A stretch of DNA of 64,000 bases from Akkermansia muciniphila (GTDB lineage Bacteria; Verrucomicrobiota; Verrucomicrobiia; Verrucomicrobiales; Akkermansiaceae): NCBI RefSeq assembly GCF_030848305.1, contig NZ_CP114598.1, positions 1,984,001 through 2,048,000 of the forward strand, written 5' to 3'. Shown piece after piece: positions 26,550 to 34,648 of the stretch. A program made the position numbers and the translations under genes. Every line of letters begins with the position of its first letter. Within the stretch, counting starts at the first letter, position 1. The notes under the pieces were generated by a model, which ran no database searches, was not told where the DNA came from, and worked only from the letters and a program-made list of their open reading frames with translations.

Positions 26550-28585
26550 ACGAATTGTCCACCATTGAAGGGCTGCCCGGCTGGGACGCCCTGCCCACGG
26601 AAGAGCGGCTGAAGGTGCGCAAGCTGCATGCAGCCTGCCGTGAAATCGCCGCGGCTCCAAACAAGATGGCCGCTTACAAGCTGGCGGCCCAGGCGATGGC
26701 CGATGCCGGACATCCCATGTCCTGGCAGTCCGTCCAACGCAAATTCCTGGCGTGGCAAACAAGCGGCAGTCTGCTGGCCCTTGCCGATTTGAGGATGGCC
26801 GGGATGCGTCCCACCCGGGCACGGGTGAAGCATCCGGGATTTGTCGCTTACTGGACGGAACTGCAAACGCGCTGCCAACGCAACGGCGGCCAGGCTTACC
26901 CGCTGCTGCTGGACATCTGGCGCAAAAAATCCGAAGTCATTCCTGGGTACGAAGGCTGGCCCGGCCATCCTCAAATCCCCGTTGGCTGGTCCAAAAAAAA
27001 CCTGATGCGAATTAAACCAGCTGCCCTGGAAGCCAGGGTGATGCGGGAAGGCATCAAGGCAGCGGCCCCTCTGCTGCCGATGGTGCTGACTACCCGCGTA
27101 GGCATGGAGGCCGGGGAATACTACGTGTCCGACGATAACTGGGTGGATGCGCACGTTATCTGCGGCAAGCAGATTGTGCGCCCCTTGCAGCTGGGATGCC
27201 TGGATATTGCCACCGGAAAAATGGTGCACTGGGGCATGATGCCCCGGATGATGCGCCAGGACGGGACGCACGCCGGATTGACGGAACGCTACATGCGCAT
27301 GTTTGTGGCGGGGCTGCTGGCAAATGTCGGCATCAATACGTCCCGGGGAACCATCCTTGTGGTGGAAAACGGAACGGCAGCCATCCGGGCGCACATGGAG
27401 CAGGTCTTGCTGGACCTGTTTGACGGCGCGGTGAAGGTCCACCGCTCCGGCATGGAAGGGAAAACCCAGGCATTGCTCCGGGGGTATGAAGGCCGCCAGG
27501 GCGGCAATCCCCGCGGCAAGGCGCACCTGGAATCCGTGTGGAACCTGACGGCCAATATATGGAGTTCCTGCCTGCCCGCTCCGTCCGGCCATGACCGGAC
27601 AGAGCCGGAATGGCTGGCTGGCCTGATGAAGGAGCAAAAGGCGCTGCTGAAAAAGCAGGGCTATCTGGAAATCAGGGATCCGGACCGGGCCGCCACGCTG
27701 CGGCATCTGATGCCAACCTTTGAACAACTTACAACCGATATAGCCTGGCGCGTGTACGATGCCTTTAACGATCGGACCGACCACGCCCTGGAAGGATGGG
27801 AACGGATGGGGCTGGTGGTGCCGATGGTGCGCCTGTCCACGGACGGCGACTGGATCACGCTGACGGACAGCATACCGGAAGCGGACCGCCACACGCTGCT
27901 GAACATGGCCGCCCGCGATCCGGAAAGGCTGGTCAGTTCCCGCCGCCTTTCCCCCGCGGAAGCCTGGAACCTGAAACTACAGCACCAGCCTCCGCTGCGG
28001 AAAGCGACGCAATGGGAAATCGTGGATTTGCTATCCCGTGACCTGGCCGTGAAAACGGTGGTGAAAGGATCCTACATCGTCCTGCAAAACAAGGCGGTAA
28101 GCATGGACCGCCTGTACTACCCGGCCAGCATCGTCACGCCGGAAGGGTATCAGCGCATCCTGCCCAGCGGCATGGATGTATGGGTGATGCTCAACATGTT
28201 TGACGATCAGCACTTGTACATCATTGATGGAAAAGGGCGCTGTCTTGGTATGAGCACGTTACAGCAACGTGTCCCCTATTATGACGAGGACCAGGTGCGG
28301 GCGGCTATGGGAAGGAAGAAGAAAGCCACGGCGGCAGCCTTGCAGGAAACGCGCGTCCACCACGCCCGGAAAGAAGCGGCCATCGTCGGAACACGCCTGT
28401 ACAACCGCCAGGTGGCGAAGGGGGCGCCCATTACGGTGCAAGGGCTGCTGAACGCCGAAGGCACGGATGCCGCCGCCCTGGCCGCCGTGAAAAAACTGCC
28501 CGGTATCAGCCTGTTGCCGGAAACGGAAATACCGGAAACGGCATCCCCCCAAAAAGAAAGCCATCCGAAAATTTCATTTTTATAA
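26546..28585 (+). CDS. MuA-like DDE transposase
   Basis: 679 residues, close to MuA (663). An N-terminal helical DNA-binding region (about 1-90, with a SWQSVQRKFLAW helix) precedes an RNase-H-like core beginning near residue 190. Candidate catalytic acids: an Asp in VSDDNWVDAH (D196, D197 or D201), E274 in LVVENGTAAIRA and E329 in GKAHLESVWN. The 55-residue gap between the last two matches MuA D336-E392, so the second acid appears to be Glu rather than Asp. A MuA-type beta-barrel (about 490-570) and a basic helical tail (GRKKKATAAALQETRVHHARKEAA), likely contacting the B protein, follow. It cuts and joins phage ends during replicative transposition; the ATPase gene starts 6 bases later. Confidence 0.88.
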   Translation: MNELSTIEGLPGWDALPTEERLKVRKLHAACREIAAAPNKMAAYKLAAQAMADAGHPMSWQSVQRKFLAWQTSGSLLALADLRMAGMRPTRARVKHPGFVAYWTELQTRCQRNGGQAYPLLLDIWRKKSEVIPGYEGWPGHPQIPVGWSKKNLMRIKPAALEARVMREGIKAAAPLLPMVLTTRVGMEAGEYYVSDDNWVDAHVICGKQIVRPLQLGCLDIATGKMVHWGMMPRMMRQDGTHAGLTERYMRMFVAGLLANVGINTSRGTILVVENGTAAIRAHMEQVLLDLFDGAVKVHRSGMEGKTQALLRGYEGRQGGNPRGKAHLESVWNLTANIWSSCLPAPSGHDRTEPEWLAGLMKEQKALLKKQGYLEIRDPDRAATLRHLMPTFEQLTTDIAWRVYDAFNDRTDHALEGWERMGLVVPMVRLSTDGDWITLTDSIPEADRHTLLNMAARDPERLVSSRRLSPAEAWNLKLQHQPPLRKATQWEIVDLLSRDLAVKTVVKGSYIVLQNKAVSMDRLYYPASIVTPEGYQRILPSGMDVWVMLNMFDDQHLYIIDGKGRCLGMSTLQQRVPYYDEDQVRAAMGRKKKATAAALQETRVHHARKEAAIVGTRLYNRQVAKGAPITVQGLLNAEGTDAAALAAVKKLPGISLLPETEIPETASPQKESHPKISFL

Positions 28586-28590
28586 ATACT

Positions 28591-29628
28591 ATGGACAGAA
28601 TAACATATACAAAAAACGACAGCGACCCGCGGCGCTTTTTTCCCGCCGTTACCAGCGGGCCATACCCCCAGGAAACGAAGCAGACACTAGCCTGGCTTAT
28701 CTCCTACGCCGCAGAACACAACTGGACCCTGGGCGATATGGCAGCCCAGGCCGGAGTGTCTGCCAAGACGATGCGCTCCATACTAAAAGGCACCTACGAA
28801 GCCAATGCGGAACCGCATCTGCTGGCCCTGGCCGCACTCCGCGCCCGGCTAACTGTAGATCAGGCGGGCGAAGATTTGCCATTTGTGGAAACAAAACTTG
28901 CCCGTTATACGATGGATCTTGCCGAATTTACACGGCGCTACCATTACGCGGCGGTGATGATCGGACCGACGCAGTGGGGCAAGACCGAAGCCGTGAAGGA
29001 GTACGCCCGGAGGCATCCGGACAAGGTGGTGCTGGTGCGCTGCCCCGTGTCAGCCAGTCCTACGCGGCTGCTCTACCGGATTGCCAAGCAGATCGGAGCG
29101 GGAACGACGCTGAAACCGGAAGATATGATCGACCGCATCCTGCGCTACCTGACCCCTGATCATTTACTAATCATCGACGAAATTCACCATGTTTTGCGCA
29201 GCGACAAGATGGGAATGAAAGGCGTGGAGCAGGTGCGGGAACTGCGGGACATGTCCGGCTGCGGACTGCTGCTGACGGCCACCCCCGAATTTGAGGCGGC
29301 AATGGAAGAAAGCCCGGTCTGGTCCGACATGCTGAAACAGCTGTCCAAACGCAACGCCTGCCGGGTGTACCGCCTCCCCTCCGCCATCAGCACGGAAGAC
29401 TTGCGCCAGGTATGGGAATTTTACGGATTCCCGGAACCGGACGCGGGCCTGCGGGCCTCCGTCGAAGCCGCCGCCCAGGACAGCGGGTACGGCGTCATCA
29501 CCAAGCGCATGAACCTGGCCCGGATAGCCGCTAAAAACGCGGGTGTGCCCGTGACCTGGGATTATTACCTGGGAGCCATCAAGAAGCTGCAAGACATGGA
29601 AGACGGCAACATGCCGGATGACGTGTAA
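28591..29628 (+). CDS. MuB-like AAA+ ATPase, transposition target selector
   Basis: 345 residues. N-terminal helix-turn-helix (WTLGDMAAQAGVSAKTMRSILKGTYEA, about 44-70), then an AAA+ core with Walker A G125-PTQWGK-T132, Walker B LLIID196E197 and sensor-1-like LLLTATPEF. This is the order seen in MuB: HTH, ATPase, small C-terminal DNA-binding domain. MuB binds target DNA, stimulates MuA and provides target immunity. It directly follows the transposase gene and overlaps the following small in-frame start. Confidence 0.88.
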   Translation: MDRITYTKNDSDPRRFFPAVTSGPYPQETKQTLAWLISYAAEHNWTLGDMAAQAGVSAKTMRSILKGTYEANAEPHLLALAALRARLTVDQAGEDLPFVETKLARYTMDLAEFTRRYHYAAVMIGPTQWGKTEAVKEYARRHPDKVVLVRCPVSASPTRLLYRIAKQIGAGTTLKPEDMIDRILRYLTPDHLLIIDEIHHVLRSDKMGMKGVEQVRELRDMSGCGLLLTATPEFEAAMEESPVWSDMLKQLSKRNACRVYRLPSAISTEDLRQVWEFYGFPEPDAGLRASVEAAAQDSGYGVITKRMNLARIAAKNAGVPVTWDYYLGAIKKLQDMEDGNMPDDV

Positions 29629-29641
29629 CCCTCTAAATACT

Positions 29642-30199
29642 ATGAATCAAGATACCACGACACCACCGCAGAACCACCCGTGGGTGACTGCCTCAACGCC
29701 GAACAACCTGCGCGATCCGCAACTGCTACAGGACTTGTCGGAAATCGGCATGACCTGCCTGCTGGGCTGGCATGCCCTGATGGACACGCCCCACAGTTAT
29801 GCCGCGGAGTCTGTGTGGTACGGCAAAGCAAAAACATGGGCGGAGGAATTGGAACGCCTGTATCTCACCTATACGCAAGGAGACGACTGGATGACCCAAT
29901 TCCCGGCCCCCCAGCAACACATCATCAGCCAGGCGGATGCGGACATGTCCCGCGCCTATGGGATGCTCTTCTGGAACAATCCCATGCCGGATGGCAGCGA
30001 CCCGAAAACAGCCATAACGCAACGGCTCTTGTCCGCCCATAACATCATCCGCCACCTTGTCAAAGGCGAAGGCGGCCTGCCTTATGGCAGGCTGCCCAGG
30101 GTGGGGGAACCTGAATTCCTGGCTTATGACCCGGACGCGGAAAGATGGGTTGCCGGACGCGGCATTGAAGACCTGGAAGACGACAGATACCAAGACTAA
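29642..30199 (+). CDS. Unknown early phage protein
   Basis: 185 residues from ATG 29642 (MNQDTTTPPQNHPWVT); an ATG at 29618 would overlap the B gene. Mainly helical: LLQDLSEIGMTCLLGWHALMDTPHSYAAESVWYGKAKTWAEELERLYLTYTQGDDW, and an acidic C-terminus (EDLEDDRYQD). Not recognised. It sits between B and Gam, where Mu carries small accessory genes that modify host processes. Confidence 0.6.
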   Translation: MNQDTTTPPQNHPWVTASTPNNLRDPQLLQDLSEIGMTCLLGWHALMDTPHSYAAESVWYGKAKTWAEELERLYLTYTQGDDWMTQFPAPQQHIISQADADMSRAYGMLFWNNPMPDGSDPKTAITQRLLSAHNIIRHLVKGEGGLPYGRLPRVGEPEFLAYDPDAERWVAGRGIEDLEDDRYQD

Positions 30200-30216
30200 C
30201 AATCAACACCACCATC

Positions 30217-30501
30217 ATGTACAGCACCAACACCAACCATCAACAGGACAGGGGGCAGCAAGCCCCCAATGTCAAGCCGGCCCCCAAAGGCGGCCACTTT
30301 GTCCTCCACATCGAAGACGTTGCCACGGACAACGACAAACTTGGACTGGCTGTTTACTGGAACACCGTGCGGGCAACCGCCTACGAAACGCCAGCCTTCC
30401 GCGTCTTTGCGACACTCAAAGAAGTGATTAACCGAAACGCTGACGCCATCGGTGAAATCATGGCCGATGCCATCAATCGCAACCGGGAGGACAAACAATG
30501 A
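30217..30501 (+). CDS. Unknown early phage protein
   Basis: 94 residues, unrecognised. A polar N-terminus is followed by HFVLHIEDVATDNDKLGLAVYWNTVRATAYETPAFRVFATLKEVINRNADAIGEIMADAINRNR. The last helix is amphipathic. Its stop overlaps the next start (ATGA), so the genes are coupled. Confidence 0.58.
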   Translation: MYSTNTNHQQDRGQQAPNVKPAPKGGHFVLHIEDVATDNDKLGLAVYWNTVRATAYETPAFRVFATLKEVINRNADAIGEIMADAINRNREDKQ

Positions 30502-30893
30502 TGCAGAACACATTTTATTGGGAGGCCGCCCGGTACATATCCGTGGCGATCATACCCGGTGCGGGGGCAAGGTATTTCACTTACGCCAACGAATCTGACG
30601 CACGCCGCCATGAAACCAGCATGAGGGAGTGGCACGGCTCCCAGGGAAGTTTCACATATTACACCATCCGAGACGCCGGGAACATCCTGCGGGCGGCGGA
30701 ACATTGGACCATGTGCCGGGATTGTAAACGATGCCGACCCTCCCGGCCCCATCTCCGCCAACCGGGGAAGCAGCATGAATGCGACCTCCTGGGAACGGAT
30801 GGGCACTGGTACGTGGACCCGGAGAAGGACGGCTGCACCTGGGGAACCAGAAGGGAGGAAGAACACAAACCGGAAACCAACATCCATGAATAA
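30498..30893 (+). CDS. Unknown early phage protein, possibly zinc-binding
   Basis: 131 residues. The C-terminal half has cysteines arranged as CRDCKRC ... HECD ... DGCTWG, which could bind zinc. The N-terminal part (YISVAIIPGAGARYFTYANESDARRHETSM) is a small alpha/beta domain. Not recognised. Its end overlaps the next gene by 8 bases. Confidence 0.58.
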   Translation: MMQNTFYWEAARYISVAIIPGAGARYFTYANESDARRHETSMREWHGSQGSFTYYTIRDAGNILRAAEHWTMCRDCKRCRPSRPHLRQPGKQHECDLLGTDGHWYVDPEKDGCTWGTRREEEHKPETNIHE

Positions 30894-31182
30894 CATCGAA
30901 CAGGAAACAATCTGCTTTCAGATTAACTTGGAACTAGGACGGTTCCCGGGGAATCATGACTACCACGTGACCTATGACCCGCGCTGCCGGGAAATCGGGG
31001 TGCAACTGGGAGAACTGGGCGTCCAGTGGGTGCCCGTGGACGCCGAGAAATTTTACTCCTGGCTTCACAATACCCCCGGACTGAAATGGACGGACGTGGT
31101 GGCCATGCTGGTCCGCAAGCTCCGCCAGACGAAACAACTCAACAAACAACATAACAATGGGAAAGATACGCACAACCACTAA
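30886..31182 (+). CDS. Unknown early phage protein
   Basis: 98 residues from ATG 30886 (MNNIEQETICFQINLELGR). Contains DYHVTYDPRCREIGVQLGELGVQWVPVDAEKFYSWL and a basic C-terminus (VRKLRQTKQLNKQHNNG). Not recognised. It overlaps the start of the Gam gene by 26 bases, which supports it being real and co-translated. Confidence 0.55.
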   Translation: MNNIEQETICFQINLELGRFPGNHDYHVTYDPRCREIGVQLGELGVQWVPVDAEKFYSWLHNTPGLKWTDVVAMLVRKLRQTKQLNKQHNNGKDTHNH

Positions 31183-31678
31183 AGCAACCGACCAGCAGGT
31201 TATTAAGGACAAGGCTGAATTTTGTCAGACCCTGGACGACATCGCCCGCAAGGGCGTCGAGCTGGATACCTTGCAGGCCGCCAAGGAGGCCGCCATGCAG
31301 CAAGTGCTCACGGATCACGACCCCAAAATCAGCGAGCTGACCAGGGAGATTGACCGGCTCACCAAACTGGCCGAGCAATGGGCATCCCCCCGCAGGGACG
31401 AGCTGTTTTCCAAGGGCCGCAAATCCGGCACCACTGCTCTGACCACCTATGGTTATCGTCTGGGGCAGCCCTCCCTCAAGCCCGCCAAGGGCTGGACGTG
31501 GGACAAGATTGTCGCCCTGCTCAAGACTACGCGCCGCAAGGCGTACCTGGTCACCAAGGTGACTCCTGACAAGGATGCAATCCGCCAGCATGTCAAGCCT
31601 CACAAGCTCGCCAAGCTGGGTTTGGAGATCAAACAGGTGGAGACTTTTTACGTAGAGAGGAGTACCAGGGATGACTAA
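31157..31678 (+). CDS. gam: Mu Gam-like host-nuclease inhibitor
   Basis: 173 residues, the length of Mu Gam. A long N-terminal coiled-coil (QQVIKDKAEFCQTLDDIARKG...MQQVLTDHDPKISELTREIDRLTKLAEQW) is followed by the Gam-typical globular part with TTYGYRLGQPSLKPAKGWTWDKIVALL. Gam is a Ku-like dimer that binds double-strand ends and blocks host exonucleases (RecBCD/AddAB). It confirms the Mu-type early module. Confidence 0.82.
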   Translation: MGKIRTTTKATDQQVIKDKAEFCQTLDDIARKGVELDTLQAAKEAAMQQVLTDHDPKISELTREIDRLTKLAEQWASPRRDELFSKGRKSGTTALTTYGYRLGQPSLKPAKGWTWDKIVALLKTTRRKAYLVTKVTPDKDAIRQHVKPHKLAKLGLEIKQVETFYVERSTRDD

Positions 31679-31841
31679 GATTGAGGTTAAAGACTATGGA
31701 TTCCAGACCCTGCTGGCTATCTGGACGGGCACTGATAGAGGAGGAGCAACAGCCACTCTTGTCTATCTGACGCCCAAGCAGCGGCAACAACTGATCAAGG
31801 CTCTACAAAATCCCGAACAACAATCTGATAATGAGCAATAA
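31671..31841 (+). CDS. Small unknown phage protein
   Basis: 56 residues; the ATG at 31671 overlaps the Gam stop by 8 bases and the TAA at 31839 overlaps the next gene. Sequence contains KIEVKDYGFQTLLAIWTGTD and LVYLTPKQRQQLIKAL, a beta-hairpin plus helix pattern. Too short for function assignment, but the tight overlaps favour a real gene. Confidence 0.5.
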   Translation: MTKIEVKDYGFQTLLAIWTGTDRGGATATLVYLTPKQRQQLIKALQNPEQQSDNEQ

Positions 31842-32460
31842 GCCACTCACTAAACGCCAAAAGGCCGTTTTGGCCCAGCTGGCCGTCCGAGCTTACAAAC
31901 AGCTGCAAGCATACGGCTGCCCGGTGCCGTCCCTGGAAGAATGGCGGCACGACGAGACCTGGAAAGCCACCGGACACACGGATTCTTTCACCCGCGCAAC
32001 ACAAAAGGATTATACGCTGATTTACAATCGTTTTGCCGCTTATCTGGGGAAAGCAGCTATCAGGGACAACACCTACACGGAAATGGACAAGGAATTGCAC
32101 CTGCTCCGGGACAGCATGCAACGGTTTGAAACCGGGCCGGACTATCTGGCGGAAGTGGTGAGGGACCAGCTGCATCTGCCCTGCACGGGAAAGAATGTCT
32201 ATGACCAGCTACAGAGACATGCCAAGCCTGAACACATCCGCCATCTGAATTATACGGTGATCAACCGGGGCCGGGCCGCCGCCCGAAAGCTGGCGGAAGA
32301 AACAGGATTGGAAACCTATGAACCGCACGCAATCCCGGGGACGATTCCCCCGGGAGGGCTGGCGGATCATGTGGGAGCCGTCCCGGTATCCAGGCCCATC
32401 CAGGCCACCGCCCGAAGGGTTGTCACCCCGGAACCCGAACCGAAGACGGCCAGGGGATGA
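31831..32460 (+). CDS. Unknown phage protein
   Basis: 209 residues, helical and basic, not recognised. Notable: KRQKAVLAQLAVRAYKQLQAYG, SFTRATQKDYTLIYNRFAAYLG, TYTEMDKELHLLRDSMQRFETGPDYLAEVVRDQL, and a Pro-rich C-terminus (IPGTIPPGGL, VTPEPEP). In Mu the end of the early region encodes GemA and Mor, and this gene occupies the corresponding place, but no homology to either is visible. It is the last gene before a terminator. Confidence 0.6.
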   Translation: MSNKPLTKRQKAVLAQLAVRAYKQLQAYGCPVPSLEEWRHDETWKATGHTDSFTRATQKDYTLIYNRFAAYLGKAAIRDNTYTEMDKELHLLRDSMQRFETGPDYLAEVVRDQLHLPCTGKNVYDQLQRHAKPEHIRHLNYTVINRGRAAARKLAEETGLETYEPHAIPGTIPPGGLADHVGAVPVSRPIQATARRVVTPEPEPKTARG

Positions 32461-32504
32461 AGTGACACGGTATCATTTGAAGACGAATTCCCCCTGTAAC
32501 TTTT

Positions 32505-32522
32505 CGCATCCCTGCGGATGCG
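32505..32522 (+). terminator. Small hairpin after the early operon
   Basis: CGCATCC-CTGC-GGATGCG stem-loop, 44 bases after the stop at 32460. No T tract; it may be an attenuator or RNA-stabilising element. Confidence 0.35.
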
Positions 32523-32596
32523 CGGATTGAAACCAAACCGAAGCGGAACAACTGGTCAGACGGTCCAAAAGGCTTGCAGTATCAGACTTTCCCGGC

Positions 32597-32634
32597 AAAG
32601 CCCCATGCTGAAAATCCAGCATGGGGCTTTTTGC
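32597..32634. terminator. Terminator ending the early operon
   Basis: AAAGCCCCATGCTG pairs with CAGCATGGGGCTTT around a 6-base-class loop and is followed by TTG; the A-run upstream makes it usable in both directions. It separates early genes from the regulator at 32680. Confidence 0.8.
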
Positions 32635-32679
32635 GTCCCTGCTCCTGAAAAACCGTTAAGCGTGTGGTAATATGGACAC

Positions 32680-32931
32680 ATGGACGAAAATTTGCGCCGC
32701 TGGGCTAATGGGCCGGAATGTAGCGTTGCCGAAGCTGCCCGCATATTAAAGGTAAGCCGGGAAACAGTGCGGCGCATGATATTGAGGGGGGACTTGTACG
32801 CCTGGCCTGCCGTGCCCGGAGGCGTAAAAAAGCTATTGTGGGAGGGGCAAGTGCGGGATATGGCGGCGGCAGCGCGGGCAGAAGCCATCCAGCGCGGGAA
32901 GATGATGCAATCCACCTTCAACTTTTTTTAG
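32680..32931 (+). CDS. Excisionase/MerR-like helix-turn-helix protein, candidate late activator
   Basis: 83 residues. CSVAEAARILKVSRETVRRMILRGDLYAWPAVPGGVKKLLWEGQVRDM is a winged HTH_17-type domain with the wing PAVPGGVKKLLW. It stands alone between the early terminator and the late operon, the place of Mor/C activators in Mu, although it is not homologous to them by eye. Immediately after its stop lies a 9-bp direct-repeat array, a likely binding site for this or another regulator. Confidence 0.72.
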   Translation: MDENLRRWANGPECSVAEAARILKVSRETVRRMILRGDLYAWPAVPGGVKKLLWEGQVRDMAAAARAEAIQRGKMMQSTFNFF

Positions 32932-32976
32932 CACATTTGCCACAAACGCCACATTTGCCACAAATGCCACATAAAG
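32932..32976. repeat. Array of 9-bp direct repeats upstream of the late genes
   Basis: Four full units CACATTTGC, CACAAACGC, CACATTTGC and CACAAATGC run head to tail at 32932-32967, followed by a partial unit CACATAAAG. The array ends 28 bases before the first late ATG (33005). Regular 9-bp spacing suggests stacked binding of a small protein, as at late-gene activation sites or iterons. Confidence 0.8.
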
Positions 32977-33004
32977 AATGCGGAGCCTGGGCTAGAGTGC
33001 CCGC

Positions 33005-33643
33005 ATGACTAACAAGCAAGATTTTGGCGGAACAAAAAACGGAGATGAACTGAATCGTGGTAATCATGGGAATGAAGCCCTCGCGTCGGGAGACGCCGGG
33101 GCAACTACGCCCCAGCAAACGAAAAAGACGACCACGCCCTGGTACTTGTCCCGGACGTTTTGGATCAACCTTGCCGCCCTCCTGTCCCTGCTCCTGCCGT
33201 CCGTCCGCGAGTGGCTGGAAAACAACCCTGTGGACTTTGTGACCGCCCTGGGCGGCGTGAATGTCCTGCTGCGGTTTGTAACTTACGGGAAGCATCAAAT
33301 TTCATCCGACAGCGATGATAGCGATACCGCCTCCGGCGATGGAGGCGGAAATGAATTGGAGTTCCGGCCCCTGGTGCCAGGCGAGAACGACCTGGCAAAT
33401 TCGTCCATAGCCGGGGCCGGGACATCCAATCCGGCCAAGCCCGGAACCATCAAGCGCAACGTGCTGCTGACCATCGGCGCGCTGATGGTGCTGCTGGGCG
33501 GCTCCTGTAGCAGCGAGGCCCCCGCATCCACCAGCGTGAGCCTGTCCGAAGGGCAGGCGGTGATTGTCCGCGGCGGTTCCTCCCTGGTGATTGACCGGGG
33601 GAAAGAAAGCTGCTGTGGAATCAGAGCGTGCCGGAAGTGGTGA
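33005..33643 (+). CDS. Holin-like membrane protein with a lipoprotein-like C-terminal part, possible 3' frameshift
   Basis: 212 residues. The first membrane region (WYLSRTFWINLAALLSLLLPSVREWLENNPVDFVTALGGVNVLLRFVTYG) has the pattern of phage holin-like proteins located next to endolysins. A Gly/Asp/Ser-rich linker leads to a second hydrophobic segment ending in a lipobox-like LLGGSC168, reminiscent of an outer-membrane spanin. The reading frame ends CCGIRACRKW at 33643. In the -1 frame coding continues as KLLWNQSVPEVVIAPPVVQKGK to TAG at 33675, which looks like the natural Pro-rich end, so one base may have been lost in the G/A run near 33596-33609. First gene of the late operon. Confidence 0.55.
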   Translation: MTNKQDFGGTKNGDELNRGNHGNEALASGDAGATTPQQTKKTTTPWYLSRTFWINLAALLSLLLPSVREWLENNPVDFVTALGGVNVLLRFVTYGKHQISSDSDDSDTASGDGGGNELEFRPLVPGENDLANSSIAGAGTSNPAKPGTIKRNVLLTIGALMVLLGGSCSSEAPASTSVSLSEGQAVIVRGGSSLVIDRGKESCCGIRACRKW

Positions 33644-33707
33644 TCGCCCCGCCCGTGGTGCAGAAAGGAAAATAGTTAATAAGTAACAGTGAAGAAAGGA
33701 AAGCATC

Positions 33708-34313
33708 ATGAAGTACGCCGAATTGAAAATGAACACGCTGTCCTGGCAGCGAGCACTGAAGTTTGCCGGGTTTTACCGTGGGGCCTTAGATGGTATGACT
33801 GGCCCGTTGACCCGTGAAGCCGCTACGCAGTGGGAAACCAGCCACAGCCAGCTGCAAGCCAGATACGGCCAGGTGGACAGCCGCTCCGAGTCTTACCTAT
33901 GGACCTTGCAGCCACTGGCCGCCATGCGGGTGCGCCAGGTGATCGTAGCCATGCGGCAGCAGGCCGATTGGAAAATCATTTGCGGCGTCCGGACCTACGA
34001 CGAACAGGACGCGCTATATAACAAGCGCCCCCGCGTCACCCGGGCCAGGGGCGGCCAGAGCATGCACAATTTTGGACTGGCCGCGGACTTTTGCCTGTTT
34101 GAAGACGGACAGGACATCTGGTCCCCCAGCGAAGGCCCAAAATCCATTTACGCGCCGCTTGCCGAAGCGACCCGCCAGGCGGGCCTGGTATGGGGCGGAG
34201 ACTTCCGCACCATCTACGACCCCGGCCATATCCAGCTGGGAGAAATCGCCACAACCGCCCTGCATCGTGCCTATACCCAGGGCACGTCCACCCTTGCCGA
34301 ATTATTGAAATGA
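33708..34313 (+). CDS. Endolysin, M15-family peptidase with peptidoglycan-binding N-terminus
   Basis: 201 residues. Residues 8-65 look like a peptidoglycan-binding domain (LSWQRALKFAGFYRGALDGMTGPLTREAATQWETSH). The catalytic part is an M15 (VanY/Ply-type) metallopeptidase: GVRTYDEQDALYN, SMHNFGLAADFCLF with zinc-binding His and Asp, and YDPGHIQLG with the third ligand. Such enzymes cut L-Ala-D-Glu or D-Ala links in peptidoglycan to lyse the host. The stop overlaps the next start (ATGA). Confidence 0.88.
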   Translation: MKYAELKMNTLSWQRALKFAGFYRGALDGMTGPLTREAATQWETSHSQLQARYGQVDSRSESYLWTLQPLAAMRVRQVIVAMRQQADWKIICGVRTYDEQDALYNKRPRVTRARGGQSMHNFGLAADFCLFEDGQDIWSPSEGPKSIYAPLAEATRQAGLVWGGDFRTIYDPGHIQLGEIATTALHRAYTQGTSTLAELLK

Positions 34314-34648
34314 TGATGCAGCTATTGGCGGAAGCGAGCACGATAGATGCCGGAGCGGTTGGCCAGATAATAAGCACCCTTGTGGGGGCTGGCGCTATTG
34401 GCGGGGGTGGCTACGTGATGGGTAAGGCTCGCAAAATATCCTTGTCCAATGATCCCCTCAATGTCCGCAAGGCCAACGAATACGCCACCAAAGAGGATAT
34501 TGCCCGGCTGGAACGAGAAATCCGAGACATAAAAAATGACCGGAAAGAAGACCTGGGAGACATATATGACCGCCTCAACGAACAAGGCAGAGACCTGCAT
34601 GAAATCATCGGCATGCTGAAAACCCTGACCCCACCGAACAAGAAATGA
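34310..34648 (+). CDS. Membrane and coiled-coil protein of the lysis region
   Basis: 112 residues from ATG 34310. A Gly-rich hydrophobic segment (AVGQIISTLVGAGAIGGGGYVMG) is followed by a charged coiled coil (EDIARLEREIRDIKNDRKEDLGDIYDRLNEQGRDLHEIIGML). The layout resembles inner-membrane spanin or holin accessory proteins. It overlaps both neighbours by 4 bases, so the lysis cassette is tightly coupled. Confidence 0.6.
   Translation: MMMQLLAEASTIDAGAVGQIISTLVGAGAIGGGGYVMGKARKISLSNDPLNVRKANEYATKEDIARLEREIRDIKNDRKEDLGDIYDRLNEQGRDLHEIIGMLKTLTPPNKK

Noticed and set aside
32932-32976. CRISPR array
   Set aside because: The repeated unit is 9 bp with no spacers, so this is an iteron-type array, not CRISPR. 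No other CRISPR-like repeats or cas genes were seen.
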